This document shows, piece by piece, positions 1-9,400 of a stretch of DNA of 64,000 nt; the first letter of the stretch is position 1; every line of letters starts with the position of its first letter. The DNA is from a virus, in IMG/VR virus record IMGVR_UViG_3300036985_001509, positions 1-64,000 of that record. The stretch is one strand, 5' to 3'. The notes beneath the pieces are model-generated. The model ran no database searches. It saw only the letters and a program-made list of their open reading frames with translations, and was not told where the DNA came from. A program made the position numbers and the translations under genes.

Positions 1-836
1 CTCGTACCACTAGAACCACTTGTTGCACTAGTACCAGAGGTGCCCGTTGTTCCACTTGTTCCAGCTGAACCTGAGGTTCCACTAGAACCGCTAGTCCCAG
101 TGGTACCACTTGTTCCACCAGTACCATTTGTCCCACTAGTACCCGATGTACCTGTTGTTCCTGATGTAGCACTAGAACCACTAGTTCCTGAACTTCCACT
201 TGTCCCAGTGGTACCTGAAGTGCCAGATGTGGCAGATGTGCCGCTCGTACCGTTTGTACCTCCTGTTCCATTTATACCTGATGTTCCACTTGACCCTGAA
301 CTACCAGATGATCCATTACTACCTGTTCCACCACTAGTTCCTGATGATCCTGAAGTTCCATCTGAACCAGAAATACCGTTTGTACCAGATGTTCCACTTG
401 TTCCTGTAGTGCCACTAGTTCCGTTAGTTCCAGATGTTCCTGAGATGCCACTAGTACCCGATGTACCAGAGCTTCCTGCAAGACCATTTGCAAAAGCTTC
501 CTCTATCTTCTCAATAACCACCTGGAGGTTGTCATTGGTGTTAATCTTTGTATAGATGAGGTTGGGTCCTTCATAGAATACACAAGTGGCATTCAGAATG
601 ACGGGACAAGGATCAGCGCTACAGATTACTGGGTTTGAACAAGAAGTGTTCTGGCTATGATTGCCAAAAAGTTTAGACAAGAACGGTACCTTATCTGTAT
701 CATTAACTGGTTCAGAATCAGGAATGGGCGTATATACAAAGGACACATCGTCCAAAAACTCAGGGACTTGAGACTCTCCTGAGGTTCCAGACGTACCATT
801 GTCCCCATAATTAAGTATAGTGGGAAATACGTTCAT
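1..836 (-). CDS. Collagen-like tail fibre / appendage protein (C-terminus beyond window)
   Basis: The gene starts at the ATG complementary to 834-836, stays open to the left edge and has lost its 3' end. Residues 1-118 form a non-repetitive head. Within it, a CVFYEGPNL...D-N-L...KI stretch matches the N-terminal module of three other appendage proteins here (starts at 1240, 42626 and 41489). From about residue 119 to the edge the protein is a pure Gly-X-Y array, mostly GTS, GTN, GTT and GSS, about 160 residues long. This is the pattern of phage collagen-like triple helices, with Thr/Ser in place of Pro. Such arrays form the trimeric stalk of tail fibres. The missing C-terminus should carry the tip or receptor-binding domain. 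Codons for identical triplets are shuffled, so there is no exact DNA tandem repeat. The opposite strand also reads open (Val/Pro-rich), but only as a shadow. Function is inferred from architecture. Confidence 0.8.
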   Translation of the reverse strand, partial: MNVFPTILNYGDNGTSGTSGESQVPEFLDDVSFVYTPIPDSEPVNDTDKVPFLSKLFGNHSQNTSCSNPVICSADPCPVILNATCVFYEGPNLIYTKINTNDNLQVVIEKIEEAFANGLAGSSGTSGTSGISGTSGTNGTSGTTGTSGTSGTNGISGSDGTSGSSGTSGGTGSNGSSGSSGSSGTSGINGTGGTNGTSGTSATSGTSGTTGTSGSSGTSGSSATSGTTGTSGTSGTNGTGGTSGTTGTSGSSGTSGSAGTSGTTGTSGTSATSGSSGT

Positions 837-844
837 GTCTTAAA

Positions 845-1240
845 TTAGTGTACGATTTTCAATACATCACCTGTACGGTAAACCTGGCCTGCGAGGAGGC
901 CACCTGCAATAGCAGCAGCATTATCAGCATATTCGGAAGCCCCTGTATAGGGAATAGACAAAACAATTCTCCAATCCAAGGCACCTGTGCCTGTGGTTTG
1001 AGCATAGTAAAGGTTCTTGGCCCCACTAGTTCTTACAAAAAGTTGGCCTAGATAAGTACCAGCAATAGTGGGAGCTCCAGTTCCCGTTTTGGGAACTAGG
1101 TTATTATTTATCTTACCCAACGCAACCTCCAGAGAATCAAGAGGGTTGATATCAGCATTGGCAAGATAGGGACCATTATAGAGTACGCACAGAGCGTTCT
1201 CATAGGTGGCACATGTTGGGCAAATTGCAGCGGTTCTCAT
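845..1240 (-). CDS. Small appendage protein with shared N-terminal anchor module
   Basis: A 131-residue protein. Residues 6-45 carry two Cys pairs and a CVLYNGPYL...D-S-L...KI stretch that aligns with the same stretch in the collagen-like fibre next door and in the two tail appendages at 39.9-42.6 kb. The remainder is Gly/Thr/Ala-rich and probably beta-structured, ending in a short hydrophobic tail. The family is not recognised. The likely role is a short virion appendage or fibre adaptor that docks through the shared module. The gene begins after a 76-bp gap that contains a GCTATATTAT element (1299-1308, minus strand), and it precedes the collagen fibre by only 8 bp, so the two are probably co-transcribed. 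Confidence 0.65.
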   Translation of the reverse strand: MRTAAICPTCATYENALCVLYNGPYLANADINPLDSLEVALGKINNNLVPKTGTGAPTIAGTYLGQLFVRTSGAKNLYYAQTTGTGALDWRIVLSIPYTGASEYADNAAAIAGGLLAGQVYRTGDVLKIVH

Positions 1241-1298
1241 AGCGAGCGAAATTAGTTATTAGTTATTAATATTCAATGAGTTAAAACAAAAATACAGC

Positions 1299-1308
1299 AT
1301 AATATAGC
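1299..1308 (-). promoter_or_regulatory. GCTATATTAT element upstream of the appendage genes
   Basis: The minus strand reads GCTATATTAT 59-68 nt before the ATG of the 131-residue protein. The identical 10-mer lies before the scaffold gene (49702-49711, minus strand) and in the divergent region (56893-56902, plus strand). It is AT-rich and resembles a -10 element, so it is a promoter candidate, unproven. Confidence 0.3.
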
Positions 1309-1316
1309 AATCACAT

Positions 1317-4300
1317 CTACCTTATTCCTGACTGAGAAGGCATCCTGATTCCTAGGTCTTTGGCGGTCTCAGGAGAGAACATAGGAAGGAGCTGAGCCCC
1401 CTGACTAGTGATGGGGAAAGACTTCATCAGGTACTTAATTACCTGGTTCTTTTCCACCAGTTCTTCATCTCCCACAGATAGTCCGTACATCTCCTTTCCA
1501 AAATTGACCAGGGTTTTCTTATAGTTTTCTATCAGTCCTAAGGATGGGAATACGCCCTGGGATACCAGGTTGAATATATTGGTAGGGTTGTAGAAGTAGG
1601 CAATCTCATCTGTGAACTTGTCCGTAGCCTTGAGCATGAACTTCCATCTGTTCCTTACAATTGGGTCCTCATCCTCATCAGGCATATTTGCCTTAAGTCC
1701 GAAGTAGATAGCCAGGAGACCTAGGAAGATGAGCAAGTCCAGCATCTGATTTTTCATGTTCATTCTGACCAAGTCTATGAATTCATCCTCAGTCATTTCG
1801 AGCTCCTTACCAGTGTCCTTTTCATAGTCAGCCTTCTTCTGCTCATACAGAGTACGTATCTGTTGGACAAACTTATCATCATTACCAAGGATGGCACTTT
1901 TGAGGCTGTCTAAAGCATTGATGGTGTCTGTGGCTACAAATCTAAATAGCATTCTCATTCTACCCCACTCATAAGCATCTGAGGCAGAGTTGTATTTAAG
2001 ATTACCAAAACGTACATCAATCAGACGAGGAATCCAGTTCTTGAACACCATGAATGAGTTGCTGTATACATTAAGGTTGATGAGACGTTTGTTAGCTTCT
2101 GACATGTTACCCAGAGCATCTGCTGTAACCTGTTGCACCTTCCTTCTGAGCTCAACAACACTTTCGGATTTCTGCTCTACACCAGGGATTGTAAACTGAT
2201 CACCTTCAATCTTAGCAACTTTCAACACACCCTTCTCTTCAATCAGCTTCTGTACATCCTGCTCAAACTTATCAGCTCTAGCTTTTCTTTCCTCTCTTGT
2301 TCCGTCGTACATCTTGCCAAGATAATCAGGTTGTTTTCTGACGTATTCTCTAGCGTTAACCACCTGACCATCAACCACTATGCTGTTCTCGAGGAAGGCA
2401 TAGAAGTTAACAGCCTGTACAGCACGATCAGATTTTCTCATGAGTATCATGAGCCAATCCTGAATACTCTCCTGACTCATACTGCTCAGAGACAAACTCT
2501 TAGCCAGGTCTCTATTATAGTTCTCTGTGAAAGGCATGAAATAGTTCATGGCTGCCACATACTTTTTAGCATCCTCTCCACCCAGTTTGTTCCACAGGAG
2601 CTTACCCTCAGCCTTTACAAAGTCAGACTTGGTGAAATATTTACCCGAGTTAATCAAAGACTGAGTAGTACCACCAAACAAGTTAGACATGGAGGACAAC
2701 ACGTTCAGACCAAGAGCCTGCAGTTGGAAGGTAGTATTAAGAGCATCAATACTCTTGTTCATACTTATCTGTCTGCCACCTAATCCTTCAGGCATAAGCT
2801 TGAATCCAAGCTTCTTGTTTATCTTCTCTCCTACACCACCAATCTTTCCAAGCACCTGGTCGAATGTATCGCTCTCAATAAACTTCTGCTGGTAGATGAT
2901 TGCCTTGGTCATGTTCTCTATGATCTGGGCATTCTCACTATTGTCAGGATTATACTGGAGCTCACCATCTTTGTATTCTGTCTTTCCCCAGAACGAAGAG
3001 GCAATTGATCTCTTGTTTCTTTCGAGTCTGTTTAATGCAAGTGCCTGATCCTCAATCTCACTGAGGTATTTATATCTAAGAGCAAACTCATTGTACAGTG
3101 CCATTGTACGGAATAAATCCGTACTAACCTCACTTTCCAGTTCTCTGGTAAAGTAGATGGGAATCTTGTCTATCAACTTACCGCTGATAGGGTCACGCTG
3201 CCCATATCCTACATCACCCTCATCAATGGATATTGTCCTGAGGAACTGCTCACCTACGGTGACATCACCACCCAGTGCTAGTTTCTCCGTCAGTCCTTTT
3301 CTCACCCAGGGCAGGAACACTCTGGACTGTTTAGCATTAATATACCCTAAGTCTCTGTACATCTCGTTTCTCTCACGGATGTAGTTATAGAAATCAATAG
3401 CTGGTTGGTTAAGATATTTACCAGAGGCGTCTTTCTTTGTAAGTTCTTTCCACTCTTTAGACTCCCAAGTTTCCTTATTAGGAAACTGTTTCACCTCATC
3501 GTACAGCAACCATCCCAAGGACTGGTCTGTGCTGATGTTGTACAGTTCTTTTGCTCTTTTCAGTTCATTCTTGATCTGGTTAGCAATGTCTTCTTCTGTA
3601 CCAATACGAGCTTTATCAAATATGCGTGCCTCTTCCTCAGTGAGTTTCTTGCGTAGATGTTCAGCATAAGCCGCTCTATCTACATTCTCCTTAATCCACT
3701 TATAGTCTTTCTGGGCTACAGCGCTGTTCAGTTTGGAGTAGAACTGAGGGTCAAACTCATCAATCAGTTCATTCTTATCTTTGATAGCACGTTGGTAGCG
3801 CTCCTCAATTTTGTCTACCTCCTGCTTATATGATTCTTCAGTGAGCTCAGGTTTCATCTTGTTGAGCTCATCCATTTCAGCTTTCTTGCGAGTCTCAGCA
3901 TCCTTCTGATATGAATCAGCTTTCTTTCTGATAATATCAAAGTAGTTCTTGGCAGTGAGGCCTTTTCCTCTAGCCCATGCATCGTATGCTTTCTTCATCT
4001 CCAGGAGCTTTCTGCTCTCTGCAGCTGTGTCCTGACCTGCATAAGTGAATGCACGGGTGGCTTTTCTAAATAGAACACTAGCAGCCTTAAGCTGTATAGT
4101 GGCTGTACTACTAAACCATTTACTTACGCCTCTTACAGATTTCTCTCCTTCCTTCACACCCTTCACCTTTTCAGAAAGCGCAATGAAGTCGTTAGTAAAA
4201 CTCTTATCAAGACGTAACAGTCTAGATCTCAACAGCTTAGCTTCAGAGCTAGCCTTGTAGATGTCACTCTTAACATCCTCAGTGGCTTTATCAAGTGTGC

Positions 4301-6431
4301 CTCTGAACAAGAAGTCAAGTTCTGTAGCCAAATCAGAATAAGTATCTAATGCATCCAATCCATCGTCTATCTCTTTTGTAAATGCACTGCGCTCTGGTTC
4401 TGTGAAGCTTGCAGGATCTTTACCCTTGAACTTCTCATCAAACTTGGTGAATATATCGTTGATCTGCTTATTGATTACACGAGCTTGATAAACAAGAGCT
4501 TTAGCATCTCTTCTCATCTGCAGGTGACGAATAGCTTTGTAGAGAGAGTTAAGTTGCTCAGCCTTAGTGAGTTTCTCACCAGGCACCACCTTTCTCTCAG
4601 ATATTCTCTTGTAGATGCTATTAAGTTTAGCCAATAGATCATCCAGTTCTTCTTCTCCTGTAGCTTCTTCCTCTAGACCAACAGGGAGAAGGTAGTCTTC
4701 CTGGATGTTCTTTATGTCTACATCCCCAATCTTTATACTAGAAAGACGTGGTAGGATTTCCTTTTTGTAGTCAGCTTCTGTATACACAGCCTGAATGGGA
4801 ATCATTCTGGTCTGGTCAAACTGATCTTCCTTAATACCATATGCTGTCTTGAGGATTAACTTGTACTGGTTCATCTGTGTACGCCATGCGTTCACTTTGT
4901 ACCAGGGAATGTCCTCATACTTATTTGTGTTCAAATTAGTAAACTTCCAGTCAAGGATGTTCACCTTACCATCTTCTGTGATAGCAATGAAGTCAATGGT
5001 ACCAGCAATACCACCTCCTGGTCTCTTAGCATCATACACCACAGCTTCAGAAAGGAATCTTGCATTAGGACCAAATGAGTCCAGACGCTTCTTCAGATTG
5101 TCTCTGAGGATGGTGTAATACTTGCGGTCCTGATTGTTTAGCTGAGAGACGTAAGCACTATCATCCAAAGGCTCAGGTCTCATTATACCTGTCTGAGGAT
5201 CAACGTATACACTAAATGCATACTCCAAATCAGCGTGTCCAGCCGTACCCTTGTCAGCCTTCATGGCATCAATAGACTTCTGGAACTCTGTGTCTGTTAA
5301 CTTCTTCTCTCTAAATCTACGTTCGTACCAGTCGTTAACTAAATCTGTTACACGTCTGGGAACTTTTTTACCATTCACATAGTAGCCATCTCCACGTTTC
5401 TCAACAGCCATGGAGCCACTCTTGATGGTGTTAAATATCTGCTCCTGTTTAGATTGCTGCAGGAACACCTCGTTCTCATTAGCACGAATATCATCAGCTG
5501 TACCAATTTCCTTACCAGAGATGATGTCCATAGCAGCCTGATCAAACCCGCTTCTAGAGAACAGCCCCTTGAGCCACTCCAGGATTTGAGCCCACCAACC
5601 TTGCACCTTGGCTAGCTTCTCAGCACTTTCTGTATTGTTCTCAGCTTGGTAAATGATAGTTTCAGAAAGCACCTTACCAATAGCCTCATCCTTGATTTTC
5701 AATACATTAGGCTTACCATCCTTGGTTTGATAGAGAGGATTGTTGCTATACTCAGCAAACGTATCTCTCAATATCTGATAGTTGTTAATCTCACTAAGTA
5801 GTTTCTGATAAAGCTTGGGGTTAGTTTGCTTGATGATCTCTACAACAAAGTGCATAGCTTCCTCAGGAAGTGCTCTAGATTCCATGCCGTTCACAACCTG
5901 GATGAGCTTCTGTGTTACAATGGCTGCAGCGTTAGCATCCATCTGTTTACCATTCACAACAATAGCATTAACATTCTTAGTGCTAACACCAATACGACCA
6001 AGGAAGTCCTTGATCATTGCAATGGTTCTAGGGGATGCATTAGATGTTACAGTGCCACCACGTAATTGAAAAAGTGTGCCTTGTTCAGGTTTCTGTAGCT
6101 TAGCCAACTCTCCTGGCGCCAGAGGGTGGACATTGACCAATACCTTCTTGTTATTACCAGCCTGTGTAAACGCGCTCTTTATTAATGTCTGACCTTGAGG
6201 AGCTCCATACTTAGCATTCAGCTCAGCAATAAAGTTGATTTGCTTTTGGTTTTGCTCAGTGTCAATCTTTGAAAATAAGTAGGTGGCCGTTTGACCATCT
6301 CCATATTTTCTAAATAGATTAGAGTTGGCAATATCTTTCCAGATGGCTGCATACTTCTCGTTAAGTTTGTCAGCCAGCTCAGGATAGTTCTTTCTATACT
6401 CTTGCTCTATATATCTAACTTTACAGGCCAT
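1317..6431 (-). CDS. Giant virion cargo protein with PD-(D/E)XK nuclease-like domain
   Basis: A 1704-residue protein directly after the 4346-residue RNA polymerase protein (5-bp gap) in the cargo block. Residues about 400-500 look like a RecB/Cas4-type PD-(D/E)XK nuclease: GHADLE near 400, then GTIDF (D480), then ILDWKF (D494, K496), the usual D...(D/E)XK spacing. The middle third (about 600-1000) is highly charged and helical, consistent with coiled coil. Close to the C-terminus a hydrophobic run (LLIFLGLLAIYFGL, about 1570) could span a membrane. Crassvirales typically encode several such giant proteins beside the virion RNA polymerase, and they are packaged and probably ejected with DNA. 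The nuclease substrate (host DNA or phage DNA processing) is unknown. The gene ends in TAG followed two codons later by TGA, which gives no sign of recoding. Confidence 0.75.
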   Translation of the reverse strand: MACKVRYIEQEYRKNYPELADKLNEKYAAIWKDIANSNLFRKYGDGQTATYLFSKIDTEQNQKQINFIAELNAKYGAPQGQTLIKSAFTQAGNNKKVLVNVHPLAPGELAKLQKPEQGTLFQLRGGTVTSNASPRTIAMIKDFLGRIGVSTKNVNAIVVNGKQMDANAAAIVTQKLIQVVNGMESRALPEEAMHFVVEIIKQTNPKLYQKLLSEINNYQILRDTFAEYSNNPLYQTKDGKPNVLKIKDEAIGKVLSETIIYQAENNTESAEKLAKVQGWWAQILEWLKGLFSRSGFDQAAMDIISGKEIGTADDIRANENEVFLQQSKQEQIFNTIKSGSMAVEKRGDGYYVNGKKVPRRVTDLVNDWYERRFREKKLTDTEFQKSIDAMKADKGTAGHADLEYAFSVYVDPQTGIMRPEPLDDSAYVSQLNNQDRKYYTILRDNLKKRLDSFGPNARFLSEAVVYDAKRPGGGIAGTIDFIAITEDGKVNILDWKFTNLNTNKYEDIPWYKVNAWRTQMNQYKLILKTAYGIKEDQFDQTRMIPIQAVYTEADYKKEILPRLSSIKIGDVDIKNIQEDYLLPVGLEEEATGEEELDDLLAKLNSIYKRISERKVVPGEKLTKAEQLNSLYKAIRHLQMRRDAKALVYQARVINKQINDIFTKFDEKFKGKDPASFTEPERSAFTKEIDDGLDALDTYSDLATELDFLFRGTLDKATEDVKSDIYKASSEAKLLRSRLLRLDKSFTNDFIALSEKVKGVKEGEKSVRGVSKWFSSTATIQLKAASVLFRKATRAFTYAGQDTAAESRKLLEMKKAYDAWARGKGLTAKNYFDIIRKKADSYQKDAETRKKAEMDELNKMKPELTEESYKQEVDKIEERYQRAIKDKNELIDEFDPQFYSKLNSAVAQKDYKWIKENVDRAAYAEHLRKKLTEEEARIFDKARIGTEEDIANQIKNELKRAKELYNISTDQSLGWLLYDEVKQFPNKETWESKEWKELTKKDASGKYLNQPAIDFYNYIRERNEMYRDLGYINAKQSRVFLPWVRKGLTEKLALGGDVTVGEQFLRTISIDEGDVGYGQRDPISGKLIDKIPIYFTRELESEVSTDLFRTMALYNEFALRYKYLSEIEDQALALNRLERNKRSIASSFWGKTEYKDGELQYNPDNSENAQIIENMTKAIIYQQKFIESDTFDQVLGKIGGVGEKINKKLGFKLMPEGLGGRQISMNKSIDALNTTFQLQALGLNVLSSMSNLFGGTTQSLINSGKYFTKSDFVKAEGKLLWNKLGGEDAKKYVAAMNYFMPFTENYNRDLAKSLSLSSMSQESIQDWLMILMRKSDRAVQAVNFYAFLENSIVVDGQVVNAREYVRKQPDYLGKMYDGTREERKARADKFEQDVQKLIEEKGVLKVAKIEGDQFTIPGVEQKSESVVELRRKVQQVTADALGNMSEANKRLINLNVYSNSFMVFKNWIPRLIDVRFGNLKYNSASDAYEWGRMRMLFRFVATDTINALDSLKSAILGNDDKFVQQIRTLYEQKKADYEKDTGKELEMTEDEFIDLVRMNMKNQMLDLLIFLGLLAIYFGLKANMPDEDEDPIVRNRWKFMLKATDKFTDEIAYFYNPTNIFNLVSQGVFPSLGLIENYKKTLVNFGKEMYGLSVGDEELVEKNQVIKYLMKSFPITSQGAQLLPMFSPETAKDLGIRMPSQSGIR

Positions 6432-6436
6432 ATTGG

Positions 6437-9400
6437 TTATCGTTTACAAGGGTTAGATTCATCTGCCCCTTCAAGGTTTTCATTGTTAACATCAAACAAA
6501 GAAATCTGTGCAGTGTCCACTTCTTTTTCATATTTTTTAAGAAGAATCTCTGCAAGCTCTTGCATAGTCTTACCATCTGCATCTTCACCAGTAAGATACA
6601 TATCTATAAATCTAGTAGCAAACTCTGGATTATCTCTTAGGAACTCTGCCTCAGGAATAGATATTTCGCTATTTGTTTCACCAACATAATCTCCAGCAGC
6701 TTGTCCATATTTCTTTCTAATAGCCTCAGCATAATCACCAGCTACGTTTGCTGGTTCAGCTATCCTAGAACCATCAAAAGGAGTGTTAGCCATCTTCAAT
6801 ATCAATTCTGTAGGCAGTCCTTCTATCTCTGCAGGATAGTCTAGTCTGATTCTCTTCTCCTTGTCTTTATATCTCACTTCTACAGGACCTTCTGGGATAG
6901 GAGCTGTTGCTGCAGGTGTATCTACCTTCACATCAGTGGTGGGGGCAGGAGACTGCTGAATAACATCATCCACCTTAATGTTCTGAGACAGAGCAGCAAT
7001 GATGTCATTGTTAGGAATCTCGTTCTTGATTCTAACAGTGTTGTTATCCACCACAGAAGGCTTGAAGTCTGTGTAATACTCTGATCCAAAGGCTCCCTCA
7101 CCATACAGGTTGATGAGTTTGTATACATACTTGTTCTCTATCTCACCCTTGTAATTTTTTATACCAATTGTTACAGGAGTGCCATCTGGATAGGTAACCT
7201 TCTGATAACCAAGCACTTGTGTGATAAGTGGGTTACCAGCTTTCTTCATTATAGCGTATGCCTTCTTGGAAATACCTACACCCTTCAGAACATCTACAAG
7301 CTCTCCTCCGTTTTTGTTAGCCACCACTCTTTTGATCTTTACGTAGTCACCGCTAGAAATAGCATCGTTGTCATAATTCTCATCCAAATATAGGATTTTT
7401 CTGTCAGTGGACTTGATCTTAAGTGCTTCATTATTAGGGAAAACAGGAGAGTAGTATTGATACACTTCCTCACCAGCGATGTCTGAGAAGATGGGTTGCT
7501 GAGTGGTAGAAATGAAGAACACCTTTTTCAGCGGATAGAATGCCATGTTATCATCCCAGTTGTTACGCTGGAACATACCCTGAGCAAATGCTTCCATGTC
7601 TTCTGTCACTCTGAGTCCAGCAATTACAGGAGCCACAATAGCGCTGTAGTCCTCAATTGGAATGATGTTTCTGATAGACACCCCAGTCTGATATGTGCCC
7701 TGAAGGATGGACAGTGTAACAAGATCTTTGTACAGCTGGTTGGTTTTGGGGTTATTTCTAAGCTCCCTCATCATACCAATGTACATGTTCTCACTAGCAG
7801 CATCCTTCACATTTGCCATCAGCATCACTGTATGGATACCGTTCTCTTTATTGAATCTCACCTCAAGCTGTCTGAGGATAGGTAACTCGTTGGCATATAA
7901 CGTTTTAGCTTCTGCCAGACGTGTAGCCACAGATGTGTTAGCATCAATGAGTAGGGGCTTGATAGAAGCATTCAGTCCTGTTCTAGTCTGTATGATGTAG
8001 TCTAGGAAGGATGCTCTTATCTTGTTTGCTATACGAGCGTAGTCATCCTCAGATATGAAGTCTCTCTTTTTGTACTGGTCGAGGATCTGGTTTGTGATAG
8101 CCTTGAACCTGTCTTGGTCCAATACAAAGATGGAACCAACAGCATCCACGGACATGCTAAGGATTCTCTTCTGCTTTCCAATGTGAGAGTTATCAAGAAC
8201 CTCCTGGGGCGATGTGAAGATGTTGTTCTCAATAGCCATGTCAGTCTTCATAACCTTCTTACCCAGGGCATCAGAGCTCTTGAACTTGGTAGTGTCATAG
8301 TTGATGGCCTGTGTGAAGTTGAAGTTGTACTGGGCCATCTTAGCCAGTCTCAAGAACTGCTCAAATATCAACTGCTGCTCAGCATTCTTCTTAAGGGTGC
8401 TAAGCTTGTTATTCTCCGCAAACTCACGGATATTCTCCGCAAGAGCCTCTGTATCAATTGCATCAGCCACCTCAACATTATCTCCATCCTTTACAGGGAA
8501 CCTATTCTTGATGTTCTTTATGTTGTTAGCGCCAAACAGTCCACGAGATCCTGTTCCTTCTACAAGCTCCAAGTATTGCTTGATGATCGGTTGGTTCATG
8601 AACAGAGCTGCTGTACGAAGAGGAACACCAATTCTCTGCATGAGCATGAACGTACCTACAGCCTTATCACTTCTGATAATCTTCATGATGTAGGGGTTCT
8701 TAGCCACGTCCACAAAGGAGGTGATGTATCCAGACAGACCATCAGAGATGTACATCTTACCATCTGCGTCCAGTACACCAGACATAGATATGTACTCTTT
8801 TCCGTTGATAGTCACCTTGTTATGAGGCAACAGAAGAGTGCCATCACCCAAGAACTTCTGGTCAAATGCAGGAGAGTTCTTTATTCTCTCAGGATCCATG
8901 ATCACCGTAACCTTCTGAGACAAAGAGTGGTTGGTGATGTTTACAGCACCAATACCCACCCAGCGCTTAGCAGTTAAGAATGCATGTCTGAGGGTGGTCA
9001 TGTAGTTGGGATCAATGATCTTGTTCTTTACATCCGCCTCTTTATCATTAGTAAGATCTTCAATCTCTAAAGCAATCTCTTCCAGGCCACCATCTCCTAC
9101 AGGAGTGATTAGGCGTTGGAAGTTTTCAGGAAGTGTGAGCAGCTCCTCAAAGGAATCGTAGTATTCATTCTCGAGGGAGCGCTTGTACATATCCTCTACA
9201 TAAGATGTCTTGAGCTTCTCGTTCAGGATCTTTTTGGTCAGTTTTGTCTTCTTATCTGCCAGATTCTCAACCTGTTGTGCAATGTACTCACTTGCAGAAA
9301 CATTGTTCTCAGCAGCTTGATTTACAATCTCCTTAAACATGTTAAGGTGGTCGTAGAAGAAATCAATGTCTTGCTCATCCAGGGCTGCATTTATAGACTC

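Noticed and set aside
40-555. A 171-codon plus-strand frame rich in Val-Pro opposite the fibre gene
   Set aside because: It is the exact antisense of the Gly-Thr-Ser collagen array. Its apparent repeat is forced by the minus-strand codons, and no start context or independent evolution signal was seen.
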